Source: Bacteroidales bacterium
Lineage (GTDB): Bacteria; Bacteroidota; Bacteroidia; Bacteroidales; UBA10428
Length of the DNA stretch: 57,005 bases
Reading direction: 5' to 3'
Assembly: GCA_016935435.1 (NCBI GenBank)
Contig: JAFGQZ010000100.1
Location: forward strand, 1 to 57,005
Both the position numbers and the translations under genes were made by a program. Below the pieces are notes generated by a model that had not been told where the DNA came from, did no database searches, and was given only the letters and a program-made list of their open reading frames with translations. Positions 8,529 through 15,879 of the stretch are shown piece by piece. Within the stretch, counting starts at the first letter, position 1. Each line of letters opens with the position of its first letter.

Positions 8529-10208
8529 ATGGCAATGAAAGATGCGGTTTTCTATCCTAAATTATTAGCAGTTCTGCGCAAGAAAGGCTATTCAAAACAA
8601 GATTTACAGGGCGACCTGTTGGCTGGAATTATTGTAGGCATTGTGGCCCTGCCTTTGGCAATAGCTTTTGCAATTGCTTCGGGTGTATCGCCCGAAAAAG
8701 GTCTGATTACAGCAGTTGTAGCCGGTTTTATTATTTCTTTCCTGGGGGGGAGCCGGGTGCAAATTGGCGGCCCAACCGGGGCATTTATTGTTATTGTGGT
8801 CGGAATTATCGAAAAGTATGGGTTCGACGGACTGATAATTTCAACCATTCTGGCCGGGATTATACTAATTCTGTTTGGCCTTTTTCGCTTAGGGGCCGTA
8901 CTTAAATTTATTCCTTATCCGCTTATTGTAGGCTTTACCAGTGGCATTGCACTTATTATTTTCTCATCGCAGGTAAAAGATATTTTCGGGCTCGAAATGC
9001 AAAATGTGCCCTCAGAGTTTATCCCCAAATGGGCAGCTTATTTTAATAACTTCGATAAAATAAACTACTTTGCCCTTGCCATTGGCCTATCAACAATATT
9101 AATTACCATCTATACAAAAAAAATATTAAAAAGAATTCCGGGTTCGATAATTGCTATTCTGGTAATGACAGCCCTTGTTAGTATTTTAAAACTGCCCGTT
9201 GCAACTATTGAAACTGTTTTTGGAGAAATTCCGGACAAAATTAGCCTGCAAATGCCTGCGTTCGATTGGTCGCAGCTTGTAAACTACCTTCAGCCTGCAC
9301 TTACCATAGCCATGCTTGGCGCTATTGAATCGTTGCTGTCGGCCGTGGTTGCCGATGGAATGATTAGTAGCAACCACCGTTCAAACACCGAACTTATTGC
9401 CCAGGGCATTGCAAATGTTGTTACACCGTTCTTTGGCGGAATCCCGGCAACAGGCGCCATTGCCCGCACCGCTACCAACGTAAAAAACGGCGGGCGCACC
9501 CCGGTTGCCGGAATGGTTCATGCTATTGTGCTCTTGCTTATTATGCTTTTCCTGGGAAAATGGGCAAAACTTATACCCCTATCGTGCCTTGCTGGTATTT
9601 TGGTAGTAGTTGCATATAATATGAGCGAAATGCGTTCGTTTGTTTCTATACTCCGTGGCTCGCGCTACGATGTAATGGTGCTTATCACTACTTTCCTGTT
9701 GACCGTTTTGTTCGACCTTACTATTGCCATAGAGATTGGGCTGGTACTTGCTGCCCTGCTATTCATGGAACGTATGTCGAAAATGAGCAAGATATCGACC
9801 ATACAGGAAAACGAAGACCTGGTAGAAAATTACCGCGACTTGCCCAAAGGAATAAATGTTTATGAAATTAACGGCCCATTTTTCTTTGCAGCAGCAAAAG
9901 CATACCGCGAAACCCTGGTAAACCTCGAATTTGGCACTAAAATTACTATCATTCGTATGCGCAATGTCCCTTTTATCGACTCAACCGGTATGCACAACTT
10001 TAAAGATGTTATCGGAGAACTGAAACAAAAACACATCAGGGTAATATTATCGGGGGTAAGAAAAGAAGTTTATGACGAACTTGAAAAGGCCAGGGTAGTT
10101 TTTATGGTTGGAAAGGCCAATGTGTTCGATAATTTTCCCGATGCCATGAAACATGCTTACAACATGTTGATTGAAATGGAACATCACAGAGCCCCGGCCA
10201 CCTCCTGA
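8529..10208 (+). CDS. SulP-family anion transporter with C-terminal STAS domain
   Basis: The 559-residue protein is an inner-membrane SLC26/SulP transporter. It begins with the family hallmark DLLAGIIVGIVALPLAIAFA (residues 27-46), has about 10-14 hydrophobic segments to residue 430, including the conserved GGIPATGAIARTATN region, and ends with a STAS domain (about 440-550) carrying IDSTGMHNF. SulP proteins carry sulfate, bicarbonate or dicarboxylates; the substrate here is not decided by sequence. No sulfate-assimilation genes lie next to it, and no carbonic anhydrase gene is adjacent. It appears to be a single-gene transcript between the terminator at 8422 and a convergent gene. Confidence 0.93.
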   Translation: MAMKDAVFYPKLLAVLRKKGYSKQDLQGDLLAGIIVGIVALPLAIAFAIASGVSPEKGLITAVVAGFIISFLGGSRVQIGGPTGAFIVIVVGIIEKYGFDGLIISTILAGIILILFGLFRLGAVLKFIPYPLIVGFTSGIALIIFSSQVKDIFGLEMQNVPSEFIPKWAAYFNNFDKINYFALAIGLSTILITIYTKKILKRIPGSIIAILVMTALVSILKLPVATIETVFGEIPDKISLQMPAFDWSQLVNYLQPALTIAMLGAIESLLSAVVADGMISSNHRSNTELIAQGIANVVTPFFGGIPATGAIARTATNVKNGGRTPVAGMVHAIVLLLIMLFLGKWAKLIPLSCLAGILVVVAYNMSEMRSFVSILRGSRYDVMVLITTFLLTVLFDLTIAIEIGLVLAALLFMERMSKMSKISTIQENEDLVENYRDLPKGINVYEINGPFFFAAAKAYRETLVNLEFGTKITIIRMRNVPFIDSTGMHNFKDVIGELKQKHIRVILSGVRKEVYDELEKARVVFMVGKANVFDNFPDAMKHAYNMLIEMEHHRAPATS

Positions 10209-10340
10209 TATAAACAATGCCGGTTTGCAATTGCCTAGTGCCGGTTTATGTTTAATTCTATAAATGTGCCTCATGGATAGTTGCCTAAAACAGCAGCAAG
10301 TTTCCCTTTAACCAAAGGCAGAATAAAATGCTTAACCCAC

Positions 10341-10979
10341 TCATTCCATTGCATGGGCCAGCATAATTTCCTGTGCGAGAAACTCGTAGTTATAAGCACA
10401 CCTGCGGGCCTTACATGGTTGGTCAATGGCAAATTGCACAGCTTCTTCGCAACAAAAGCATTTTTTATAGTCCTTCAGGTTGAAAATGCTTTTCCCATGA
10501 ACTATAGGGTAATCGTGCATTAGTTCGTGAATTATTGTAGAGGCCTTTTCAATTTTGGTTTGATCGAAAAAAGCCGGACAAATTACAATTCTGGTCAGAA
10601 ACCAAAGGTTATATGCAGTAGCATCGCCATTTCGTATTTTAAACCGCAAGGTTTCTTGCAGAAGCTTATTTTTTAGCCACCCTACCTTGCGGCGAACCTT
10701 TTTCAACTCCTTATAACTTAAAAATGGCCCTCCTGGTAAATATTTCCCGTTCGACACCCCCAGGTATTTCCTGAAAATTTCAATATCGGGGCTATTGCCT
10801 GAGCACCAGGCTTGCAGCCGCTTAAACCTTTTTTCCCGGGCTGTGCCTTTTTGATCCCAGATATTCTCGATGGCTTCCCACATTGTGGCAGCCGCCCGCC
10901 GCGACAATTCTACAGCCTGGTAAATAGCCTGTCGGCTTTCACTTAAGGCATCTTTAGGTTTTACAATAATTTCGGGCAT
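10341..10979 (-). CDS. Putative cytoplasmic zinc metallopeptidase (HExxH), distantly M35-like
   Basis: A 212-residue protein without signal peptide or membrane segment. The central clue is STIIHELMHDYP near residue 148, an HExxH zinc-binding motif. It is followed by a run with a pair of cysteines (CFCCEEAVQFA) and by RRCAYNYEFLAQE, which recalls the C-terminal N-A-x-N-Y-x-Y-F-A pattern of M35/lysine-specific metalloendopeptidase-like domains, whose third zinc ligand is an aspartate. D164 in NLKDYKKC is a candidate third ligand. I recognise no exact family. The gene is alone, convergent with the SulP gene and divergent from the DUF3127 gene. Whether it is an active peptidase is inference from the motif. 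Confidence 0.6.
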   Translation of the reverse strand: MPEIIVKPKDALSESRQAIYQAVELSRRAAATMWEAIENIWDQKGTAREKRFKRLQAWCSGNSPDIEIFRKYLGVSNGKYLPGGPFLSYKELKKVRRKVGWLKNKLLQETLRFKIRNGDATAYNLWFLTRIVICPAFFDQTKIEKASTIIHELMHDYPIVHGKSIFNLKDYKKCFCCEEAVQFAIDQPCKARRCAYNYEFLAQEIMLAHAME

Positions 10980-11089
10980 TTTTTAAAAAAATTTACAAAA
11001 AATCAGGCATAATTTGTTCATAAACGTTATTTCCCAAAAAGGGTTACCAATAAAATTGGATACTTAAAATATTTTTACACATTACTCAG

Positions 11090-11104
11090 GCATTTGCCAA
11101 ATGC
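11090..11104. promoter_or_regulatory. 15-bp palindrome overlapping the -33 box of the DUF3127 gene
   Basis: GCATTTGCCAAATGC is a perfect 7-1-7 inverted repeat. The TTTG inside it (11093-11096) is 20 bases before a TTTATTTG -7-like element (11117-11124), so a protein bound to the palindrome would cover the promoter. It lies 39 bases before the ATG at 11144. No regulator gene is adjacent. Confidence 0.4.
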
Positions 11105-11143
11105 AAAATATTTTTATTTATTTGTACCAAACCAACAAAAACG

Positions 11144-11512
11144 ATGGAAATCCAAGGCAAAATAATCCAGTTGCTGCCCGAACAAAGCGGGGCAGGAAAA
11201 AACGGACAATGGCGTAAGCGGGAATATGTTCTGGAAACACAAGATCAGTACCCCAGAAAAGTGTGTTTTAACATGTGGGGCGATAAAATCGACCAAAACC
11301 CGGTAAACATTGGCGATAACGTTAAAGTGCTTTTCGACCTCGAAAGCCGTGAGTTCAACGGAAAATGGTACACCGATGTTAAAGCATGGAAAATCGAAAA
11401 CCAGAATGCAGCAGGTACAAGCCGCTCAGAAGCTTCGGCCGGCCCCGGGGTTGACCTTTCGGCCCCTGAGTTTAATGCGCCGCCTTTAACCGAAGACGAT
11501 CTGCCTTTCTAA
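11144..11512 (+). CDS. DUF3127 family OB-fold-like protein
   Basis: The 122-residue protein matches DUF3127, a small Bacteroidota family whose N-terminal part resembles single-stranded-DNA-binding OB folds. The conserved core runs from MEIQGKIIQLLPEQSG through KREYVLETQDQYP, VCFNMWGDKID and FNGKWYTDVKAWKIE. The tail is a low-complexity acidic stretch ending LTEDDLPF, like the C-terminal DDDLPF tip by which SSB proteins recruit partners. That tail supports a nucleic-acid role but this remains inference. It is followed 53 bp later by mnmD and probably shares its transcript. The promoter appears to be the TTTG/TTTATTTG pair with the palindrome at 11090. Confidence 0.85.
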   Translation: MEIQGKIIQLLPEQSGAGKNGQWRKREYVLETQDQYPRKVCFNMWGDKIDQNPVNIGDNVKVLFDLESREFNGKWYTDVKAWKIENQNAAGTSRSEASAGPGVDLSAPEFNAPPLTEDDLPF

Positions 11513-11565
11513 AGTATTGCATCAGACCCGATTTGGCAACATCAAACAAAAACAGGTTGAATGTA

Positions 11566-12258
11566 ATGCCCGGTGAGCCTTTTGGCCTAAAAAGGGAAAT
11601 TAGGGTAACCGGCGATGGTTCGCCAACAATTTATGTGCCGGCGCTAAACGAAAATTACCACAGTTCACACGGGGCCGTGCAAGAGTCGTTGCATGTATTT
11701 ATAGAGGCAGGGTTAAAACAATTCTCATTGCCCCGGTTACGTATTTTTGAGGTGGGTTTTGGCACAGGTCTAAATTGTTTGCTTACTTGCATTTATGGCA
11801 GGGGCAGAAAAATACAATACCACACCATAGAGCCCTTTCCTGTTGATGCCGGCCTGCTTGAAAGTCTTTATTATCCGAACCTTTGCACCCCTGACATTTC
11901 CGTCATTTTTAATATTATGCATAAGGTTCAGTGGGAAGCCGAACAAGAAATAACGGAAGGGTTTGCACTGCTGAAAAGCCGGTGCAGCCTGAACGATTTT
12001 ATCCCTTCTGATGTTTACAACCTGGTTTATTTCGATGCTTTTGCCCCCGAAGTACAGCCGGAACTATGGACAATGGAAGTTTTTGAGAAAATTTACAATA
12101 TGCTCGCCTACAACGGGGTTCTGGTAACCTATTGTGCCAAAGGCGAAGTAAGGCGCAACCTGCAAGCATGTGGTTTTGTAACCGAACGCCTGCCAGGCCC
12201 GCCCGGAAAAAGGGAAATGCTTAGGGCACGTAAATTAGGGTCTGAAAACGATTTGTAA
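11566..12258 (+). CDS. mnmD: tRNA (mnm5s2U34)-methyltransferase MnmD
   Basis: MnmD is the stand-alone methyltransferase domain equivalent to the N-terminal half of E. coli MnmC. It methylates the aminomethyl group on the wobble uridine of certain tRNAs. Family landmarks are GSPTIYVPALNENYHSSHGA near the N-terminus, the SAM-binding motif FEVGFGTGLNCL, YHTIEPFPV, and the catalytic-region motif NLVYFDAFAPEVQPELWT, followed by GVLVTYCAKGEVRR. The oxidase half of MnmC is absent, as is normal for this family. I chose the ATG at 11566 (230 residues); a TTG at 11533 in the same frame would add 11 residues. It probably shares a transcript with the DUF3127 gene. Confidence 0.88.
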   Translation: MPGEPFGLKREIRVTGDGSPTIYVPALNENYHSSHGAVQESLHVFIEAGLKQFSLPRLRIFEVGFGTGLNCLLTCIYGRGRKIQYHTIEPFPVDAGLLESLYYPNLCTPDISVIFNIMHKVQWEAEQEITEGFALLKSRCSLNDFIPSDVYNLVYFDAFAPEVQPELWTMEVFEKIYNMLAYNGVLVTYCAKGEVRRNLQACGFVTERLPGPPGKREMLRARKLGSENDL

Positions 12259-12311
12259 GCTTAAAATAGATAATCGATATGTGAAATATTTGTTAAAATA
12301 AAAAAAGCGGC

Positions 12312-12339
12312 GCAACCCATAAACCGGCAATTTGCATCA
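12312..12339 (+). promoter_or_regulatory. Predicted ECF-sigma promoter of the secreted BP74-like gene (site P3)
   Basis: GCAAC (12312-12316) and CATCA (12335-12339) are separated by 18 bases, one more than at the four other sites. The ATG at 12364 is 24 bases downstream, in line with the 19-30 bases at the other sites. Confidence 0.55.
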
Positions 12340-12341
12340 GT

Positions 12342-12365
12342 ATAGTGTTAAAAACAAAACACTAT
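12342..12365 (+). promoter_or_regulatory. Inverted repeat covering the start codon of the BP74-like gene
   Basis: ATAGTGTT (12342-12349) and AACACTAT (12358-12365) form an 8-bp stem with an 8-base A-rich loop. The second arm includes the first two bases of the ATG. In the mRNA it could hide the start codon, although the AT-rich stem is weak. Confidence 0.4.
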
Positions 12366-13044
12366 GAAAAAAATAATTCTCGTCGGAATTAGCATTGCAG
12401 CTTTTAATTTGTCGTCTTTTTCTCAAACACTGAGGTATTTTGAATTTAAAACCGAATGCGGGCATGGAAACTGGCAGGATACATCTTTTATTGCAGCTAC
12501 CTCAAACGAAGGGGTTATTGGCGATCTACTTCTGGAACTGAAAAAACCCTTTGAAGAACGAAAGTTTATAAACGGTACAATTAGCCGAGGACATGGCGGC
12601 CATAACCGAAATGCCGGCCACTGGTTTAAATGGCATTTTACACCTGGCGATTGGGAACTGGCAGAAATGGCCATTGAAGTTTGCGATGGTTGCCCGTATT
12701 CCGACCTTGATGCCGATACAGCTTACTGGATCGGCAACATTGGACGCTATTGCCCCTGGAGTGGCCGCCCGATAAGGGAAATTGAGGCATCTGGCCAGGC
12801 GCAAAATGCGTTGGAAAATGCCCGTGTTTTCCCAAATCCGGCCAAAAACTTACTCAATGTATCCCTTTTTTCATACGGCAAGGCTAATTACTTTATTTTC
12901 AACTTAATGGGAATTCAGCTTTTAAATGGCTATTTATCTGATATCCATACAAGTATAAATATTGAAGAACTTAATACCGGCCTTTATTTCCTGATTATAG
13001 ACTTGTTCTCAGTCCGAAAAACATACCTGTTTTTGGTGGAATAA
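12364..13044 (+). CDS. T9SS-exported protein with BP74-like domain
   Basis: The 226-residue product has a signal peptide (MKKIILVGISIAAFNLSSFS, residues 1-20). Residues 24-145 resemble the BP74 domain, named after a Dictyostelium calmodulin-binding protein and found in many secreted bacterial proteins: FINGTISRGHGGHN, WFKWHFTPGDWELAEMAIEV, CDGCPYSDLDADTAYWIGNI and GRYCPWSGRPIREIE. Residues 155-226 are a type A T9SS sorting domain (VFPNPAKNLLNVSL, FNLMGIQLLNG, LNTGLYFLII), so the protein should pass the outer membrane by type IX secretion. Its molecular role is unknown. A GCAAC-N18-CATCA promoter precedes it, so it probably belongs to the regulon of the ECF sigma factor at 13699. Convergent with the next lipoprotein gene (23-bp gap). 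Confidence 0.8.
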   Translation: MKKIILVGISIAAFNLSSFSQTLRYFEFKTECGHGNWQDTSFIAATSNEGVIGDLLLELKKPFEERKFINGTISRGHGGHNRNAGHWFKWHFTPGDWELAEMAIEVCDGCPYSDLDADTAYWIGNIGRYCPWSGRPIREIEASGQAQNALENARVFPNPAKNLLNVSLFSYGKANYFIFNLMGIQLLNGYLSDIHTSINIEELNTGLYFLIIDLFSVRKTYLFLVE

Positions 13045-13067
13045 ACAAATTCACGAAGTTTGTGTTT

Positions 13068-13565
13068 TTATTCCCTTAATACGATGAATACTACCCTGTA
13101 ATCCTGTGGTATTGCCGGAACAAGGGCCCAGTTCATGTCGGAATGTATCATTTCGCAGGTGCCTTCGTAATGGCGGTGAATAGAATAAACATAAGTTTTA
13201 TTAATTGTGTCGGCATGCAAAGAATATGCTTTTGTTACAGAACACCCGCTGCCCGAAGTATATTTCCCGATTAAAGAATACTTTCTAAAATCGATTTCAG
13301 GCAAAGTAGCCGTATCGCACATTACGCTCGACAACCAAAGCATACGGCAGGAGTCGCCCAATGCCTGGTACTGTTTGTCCGAACGTATAATTATGCCAGC
13401 CGTATCATTCACTATCAAGCCTCCAAAACATTTGCCAAAATATGAGGGTTCGAGGTAAACCGGTTCTACCGAAAGATCGGGCATGTGGGTACCAGTCACG
13501 TCTTTTTCGCATGAAAAGCATACAAAAAACATTGCGCTTACTAAGAGGTAAAGAAGTGTTTTCAT
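13068..13565 (-). CDS. Small lipoprotein of unknown function, ECF-regulon candidate
   Basis: The 165-residue product starts MKTLLYLLVSAMFFVCFSC, a lipoprotein signal with the anchor cysteine at residue 19. The mature part has five further cysteines that could form disulfides. The C-terminal half (DFRKYSLIGKYTSGSGC through DYRVVFIVLRE) is faintly like the PrcB C-terminal beta domain of protease-associated lipoproteins; I would not rely on that. The ATG at 13565 lies 26 bases after GCAAC-N17-CATCT, exactly the distance seen for the LVIVD lipoprotein. It is divergent from the ECF sigma gene. Confidence 0.75.
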   Translation of the reverse strand: MKTLLYLLVSAMFFVCFSCEKDVTGTHMPDLSVEPVYLEPSYFGKCFGGLIVNDTAGIIIRSDKQYQALGDSCRMLWLSSVMCDTATLPEIDFRKYSLIGKYTSGSGCSVTKAYSLHADTINKTYVYSIHRHYEGTCEMIHSDMNWALVPAIPQDYRVVFIVLRE

Positions 13566-13591
13566 AATTATATTATTTTAGTTTTTCTATC

Positions 13592-13618
13592 AGATGCACC
13601 CCATTATGAAAAAGTTGC
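13592..13618 (-). promoter_or_regulatory. Predicted ECF-sigma promoter of the small lipoprotein gene (site P4)
   Basis: On the minus strand GCAAC (13618-13614), 17 bases, CATCT (13596-13592). It shares GCAACTTTTTC with P1 and has the same 26-base distance to its ATG. It stands back to back with P5, with a 14-A run (13623-13636) between them that could act as an UP-like element. Confidence 0.75.
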
Positions 13619-13641
13619 CTTCAAAAAAAAAAAAAATTAAC

Positions 13642-13668
13642 GCAACCTTTCCTGTGAGGTTTGCATCT
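13642..13668 (+). promoter_or_regulatory. Predicted autoregulatory promoter of the ECF sigma gene (site P5)
   Basis: GCAAC (13642-13646), 17 bases, CATCT (13664-13668), 30 bases before the TTG at 13699. Finding the shared motif in front of the sigma gene itself is the usual sign of ECF autoregulation and links the motif to this sigma factor. Confidence 0.75.
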
Positions 13669-13698
13669 AGTACAACAGTTTACTAATTAACGACAGAT

Positions 13699-14304
13699 TT
13701 GAACAAAACAGGAAAGATTGTCGTAACTTTGAGAAACAACGTTCGGGACTTGAACAACCAGCTTGACAATATAATAAAGAGGTGCCAGCAATCGGACAGC
13801 CGCGCCCAAAAAGAGCTTTATGATCTTTTTGGAAAGAAAATGTATGGCGTGTGCTTGCGATATGGTGGAAACCATTCCGAAGCTCAAGACATACTACACG
13901 ACGGCTTTCTGAAAATTTTCGGTAAAATTGGCCAGTTTGAATTTAAAGGTTCTTTTGAAGGTTGGATGCGTAGGATTTTTGTAAATACGGCGCTCGAAAG
14001 GTTTCGTAACCAATATAAGGTTATAAATATACAAGACGGATGGCGCGATATTAAAGAAGACAGTTATGAACACATTACCAGTAATATAACAGCCGAAGAG
14101 CTTGTGGCACTTATACAGGAACTTTCGCCAAAATACCGTGTTGTGTTTAACATGTATGCCATAGAAGGTTATTCACACAAAGAAATTGCAGAACTCCTCG
14201 GAATTAACGAGGGTACTTCAAAATCAAACCTGTCAAGGGCCCGCATGATTTTACAGGATAAAGTAAGACAACTATATAGTGCTTCTGTTAAAGTTGGAAT
14301 GTAA
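13699..14304 (+). CDS. ECF-type RNA polymerase sigma factor
   Basis: A 201-residue sigma-70 family ECF factor with region 2 (residues about 22-95: ALKELYD-like RAQKELYDLFGKKMYGVCLR, AQDILHDGFLKIF, FEGWMRRIFVNTALE) and region 4 (about 130-195: LSPKYRVVFNMYAIEGYSHKEI, LGINEGTSKSNLSRAR). There is no ATG or GTG before residue 48, so a TTG start is forced. I chose the TTG at 13699 because the distance to its promoter box (30 bases) fits the other sites; TTG at 13750 would also give an intact sigma region 2. The next gene, 3 bp downstream, encodes a likely cognate anti-sigma factor. Probable targets are the genes behind sites P1-P5. Confidence 0.93.
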   Translation: MNKTGKIVVTLRNNVRDLNNQLDNIIKRCQQSDSRAQKELYDLFGKKMYGVCLRYGGNHSEAQDILHDGFLKIFGKIGQFEFKGSFEGWMRRIFVNTALERFRNQYKVINIQDGWRDIKEDSYEHITSNITAEELVALIQELSPKYRVVFNMYAIEGYSHKEIAELLGINEGTSKSNLSRARMILQDKVRQLYSASVKVGM

Positions 14305-14307
14305 AAA

Positions 14308-15717
14308 ATGGAAGAACAGCGTGAAAATATGGATCAGTTTTTTCGCGACGAATTAAAAGACTATTCGCCCGAATTGCCTGTCGATATGTGGGGAAAAATA
14401 GCAATTAACATCCCACAAAAGCGAAAAAAATTAATACTCCCCTTATTCTGGAAAGTTGCAGCAGGCATAGCTATTGTTGTTTCTACCGCGACACTGGTAT
14501 TAAAACTTTCATCGCCCGACAAAAATACAGGTTATGCATTGGCAGGATCCGATACGGCTAGCACTGTAAAAATAATTTCAAGCCAGCCACTACCTGTAAA
14601 AATAACACAACAGTCCACTTTAGAAATAGCAGTGCCCAAAAGCAACAGTAAAAACACACTTTCACAAAATTCTGTTGTGTCAGCAAAAAACAATAAAAAA
14701 CCGGCTTTGCCAGATCCTCCGGATAATTTGCCCGAAACACAGCCTATACATACCGAAAGCCAGGTTGACAAACAACCCGCCTACCCGGTAAAATACGCCG
14801 AAGCGGTAAATGAAAATAACCTGGTTCCTGTTGTCGATACCATACAACAGCAACCCCTGCTTGCCGAACAACATAGCATACCATTGCCTTTTGACGAATA
14901 TCAGGAAGAAAAAAGCAAGATACGCTGGCTGATTGGCGGACAGGCTGGCCCGCAATATTCTTACCGCACCATTGCCTCGGAATCGATAGATGCAGCAAAA
15001 ATTGCAGCTGTTAACAACACCGAATCAAGTGTTATAGCCTATGCCGGAGGAATCAATATTGAAATGAGGCCCGGCCGGAAACTGTCGATTCAATCGGGTA
15101 TTTATTACTCAAAAATAGGTGTTGAACAAGTAGCTCGGGCTACTGTTAGCGGCGCCTTTTTCGAAAATTACTCACGAGAAGAATTTTCAGCAACAATTGA
15201 AGCAACCAGCATAACATACCGGTTCCCTAACTCATCGGTTGAATTCGTACCCAAAACCAATACAGGCAGCACCGAAAAAAACTCAAACAACATCGATGCC
15301 TCACCAATTAGCCCCCTGTCGCCTTCGTGGGGCCCCAGCTATGTCGAAGAACCGCCAATGGAAGTGTCCGCAACCAGGTTTTTTGAATATATGGAACTGC
15401 CCCTGCTTGCAAGATATACACTTATCGACCGAAAAATAGGCTTGCAGTTTTTAGGTGGGCTGAGCACAAACATTTTACTAAGCAATGTTACATATATCGA
15501 CGACCCAAATGCTGCCGTGCACACTGCAAAAAACGTTAACCCGGTTAGTTTTAGCAGCACCCTGGGCTTTGGGCTTTCTTACGAAATCAGTCCTCGTATA
15601 AACCTATCGCTCGAACCCCAGTTTAAATATTTTCTTTCAAAACAAACCAGCAATGAATACCTCAATATCCACCCATATTCACTTGGGGTGTTTACAGGGG
15701 TTAAATATCTTTTTTAA
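14308..15717 (+). CDS. Putative dual-membrane-spanning anti-sigma factor
   Basis: The 469-residue protein has three parts. Residues 1-44 are charged and should be cytoplasmic (EEQRENMDQFFRDELKDYSP), the place for sigma binding. Residues 46-66 are one transmembrane helix (FWKVAAGIAIVVSTATLVLKL). Residues 67-200 are a Pro/Ser/Gln-rich periplasmic linker. Residues 205-469 look like an outer-membrane beta-barrel with strands such as IRWLIGGQAGPQYSY, LGFGLSYEISPRINLSLEP and a C-terminal phenylalanine (SLGVFTGVKYLF). This is the layout of the dual-membrane-spanning anti-sigma (Dma) proteins described in Bacteroides, which sense the outer membrane and hold an ECF factor. The start is 3 bp after the sigma gene, so the pair is one operon. 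Function is inferred from architecture and position. Confidence 0.75.
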   Translation: MEEQRENMDQFFRDELKDYSPELPVDMWGKIAINIPQKRKKLILPLFWKVAAGIAIVVSTATLVLKLSSPDKNTGYALAGSDTASTVKIISSQPLPVKITQQSTLEIAVPKSNSKNTLSQNSVVSAKNNKKPALPDPPDNLPETQPIHTESQVDKQPAYPVKYAEAVNENNLVPVVDTIQQQPLLAEQHSIPLPFDEYQEEKSKIRWLIGGQAGPQYSYRTIASESIDAAKIAAVNNTESSVIAYAGGINIEMRPGRKLSIQSGIYYSKIGVEQVARATVSGAFFENYSREEFSATIEATSITYRFPNSSVEFVPKTNTGSTEKNSNNIDASPISPLSPSWGPSYVEEPPMEVSATRFFEYMELPLLARYTLIDRKIGLQFLGGLSTNILLSNVTYIDDPNAAVHTAKNVNPVSFSSTLGFGLSYEISPRINLSLEPQFKYFLSKQTSNEYLNIHPYSLGVFTGVKYLF

Positions 15718-15879
15718 TTTCATTCCCCTAAACGGGCTTTCACGATTTATTTTCCCTAATTTTGCCGTTTGTGCGCGTATATTTTCTGGAACAGGCAACA
15801 TTAGCCCGAAAGCTGCTATTAGCCGGGTAAGCCAAATTTGCAGGCATGTATTGGTATATTTAACATTTGGGAGGTATTC

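Noticed and set aside
10218..10250. Two copies of TGCCGGTTT after the SulP gene as a terminator
   Set aside because: They are direct and not inverted repeats, so they form no hairpin.
13623..13636. Run of 14 A as a slippage-prone homopolymer or phase-variation tract
   Set aside because: It lies between two divergent ECF-type promoters, outside coding DNA, and fits an UP-like AT tract better.
13724..13731. TAACTTTG, a perfect -7 element inside the ECF sigma gene, which would favour a later TTG start at 13750
   Set aside because: The ECF-type promoter at 13642-13668 sits 30 bases from the TTG at 13699, in line with the other four sites, so the internal element is more likely chance. Left as an alternative.
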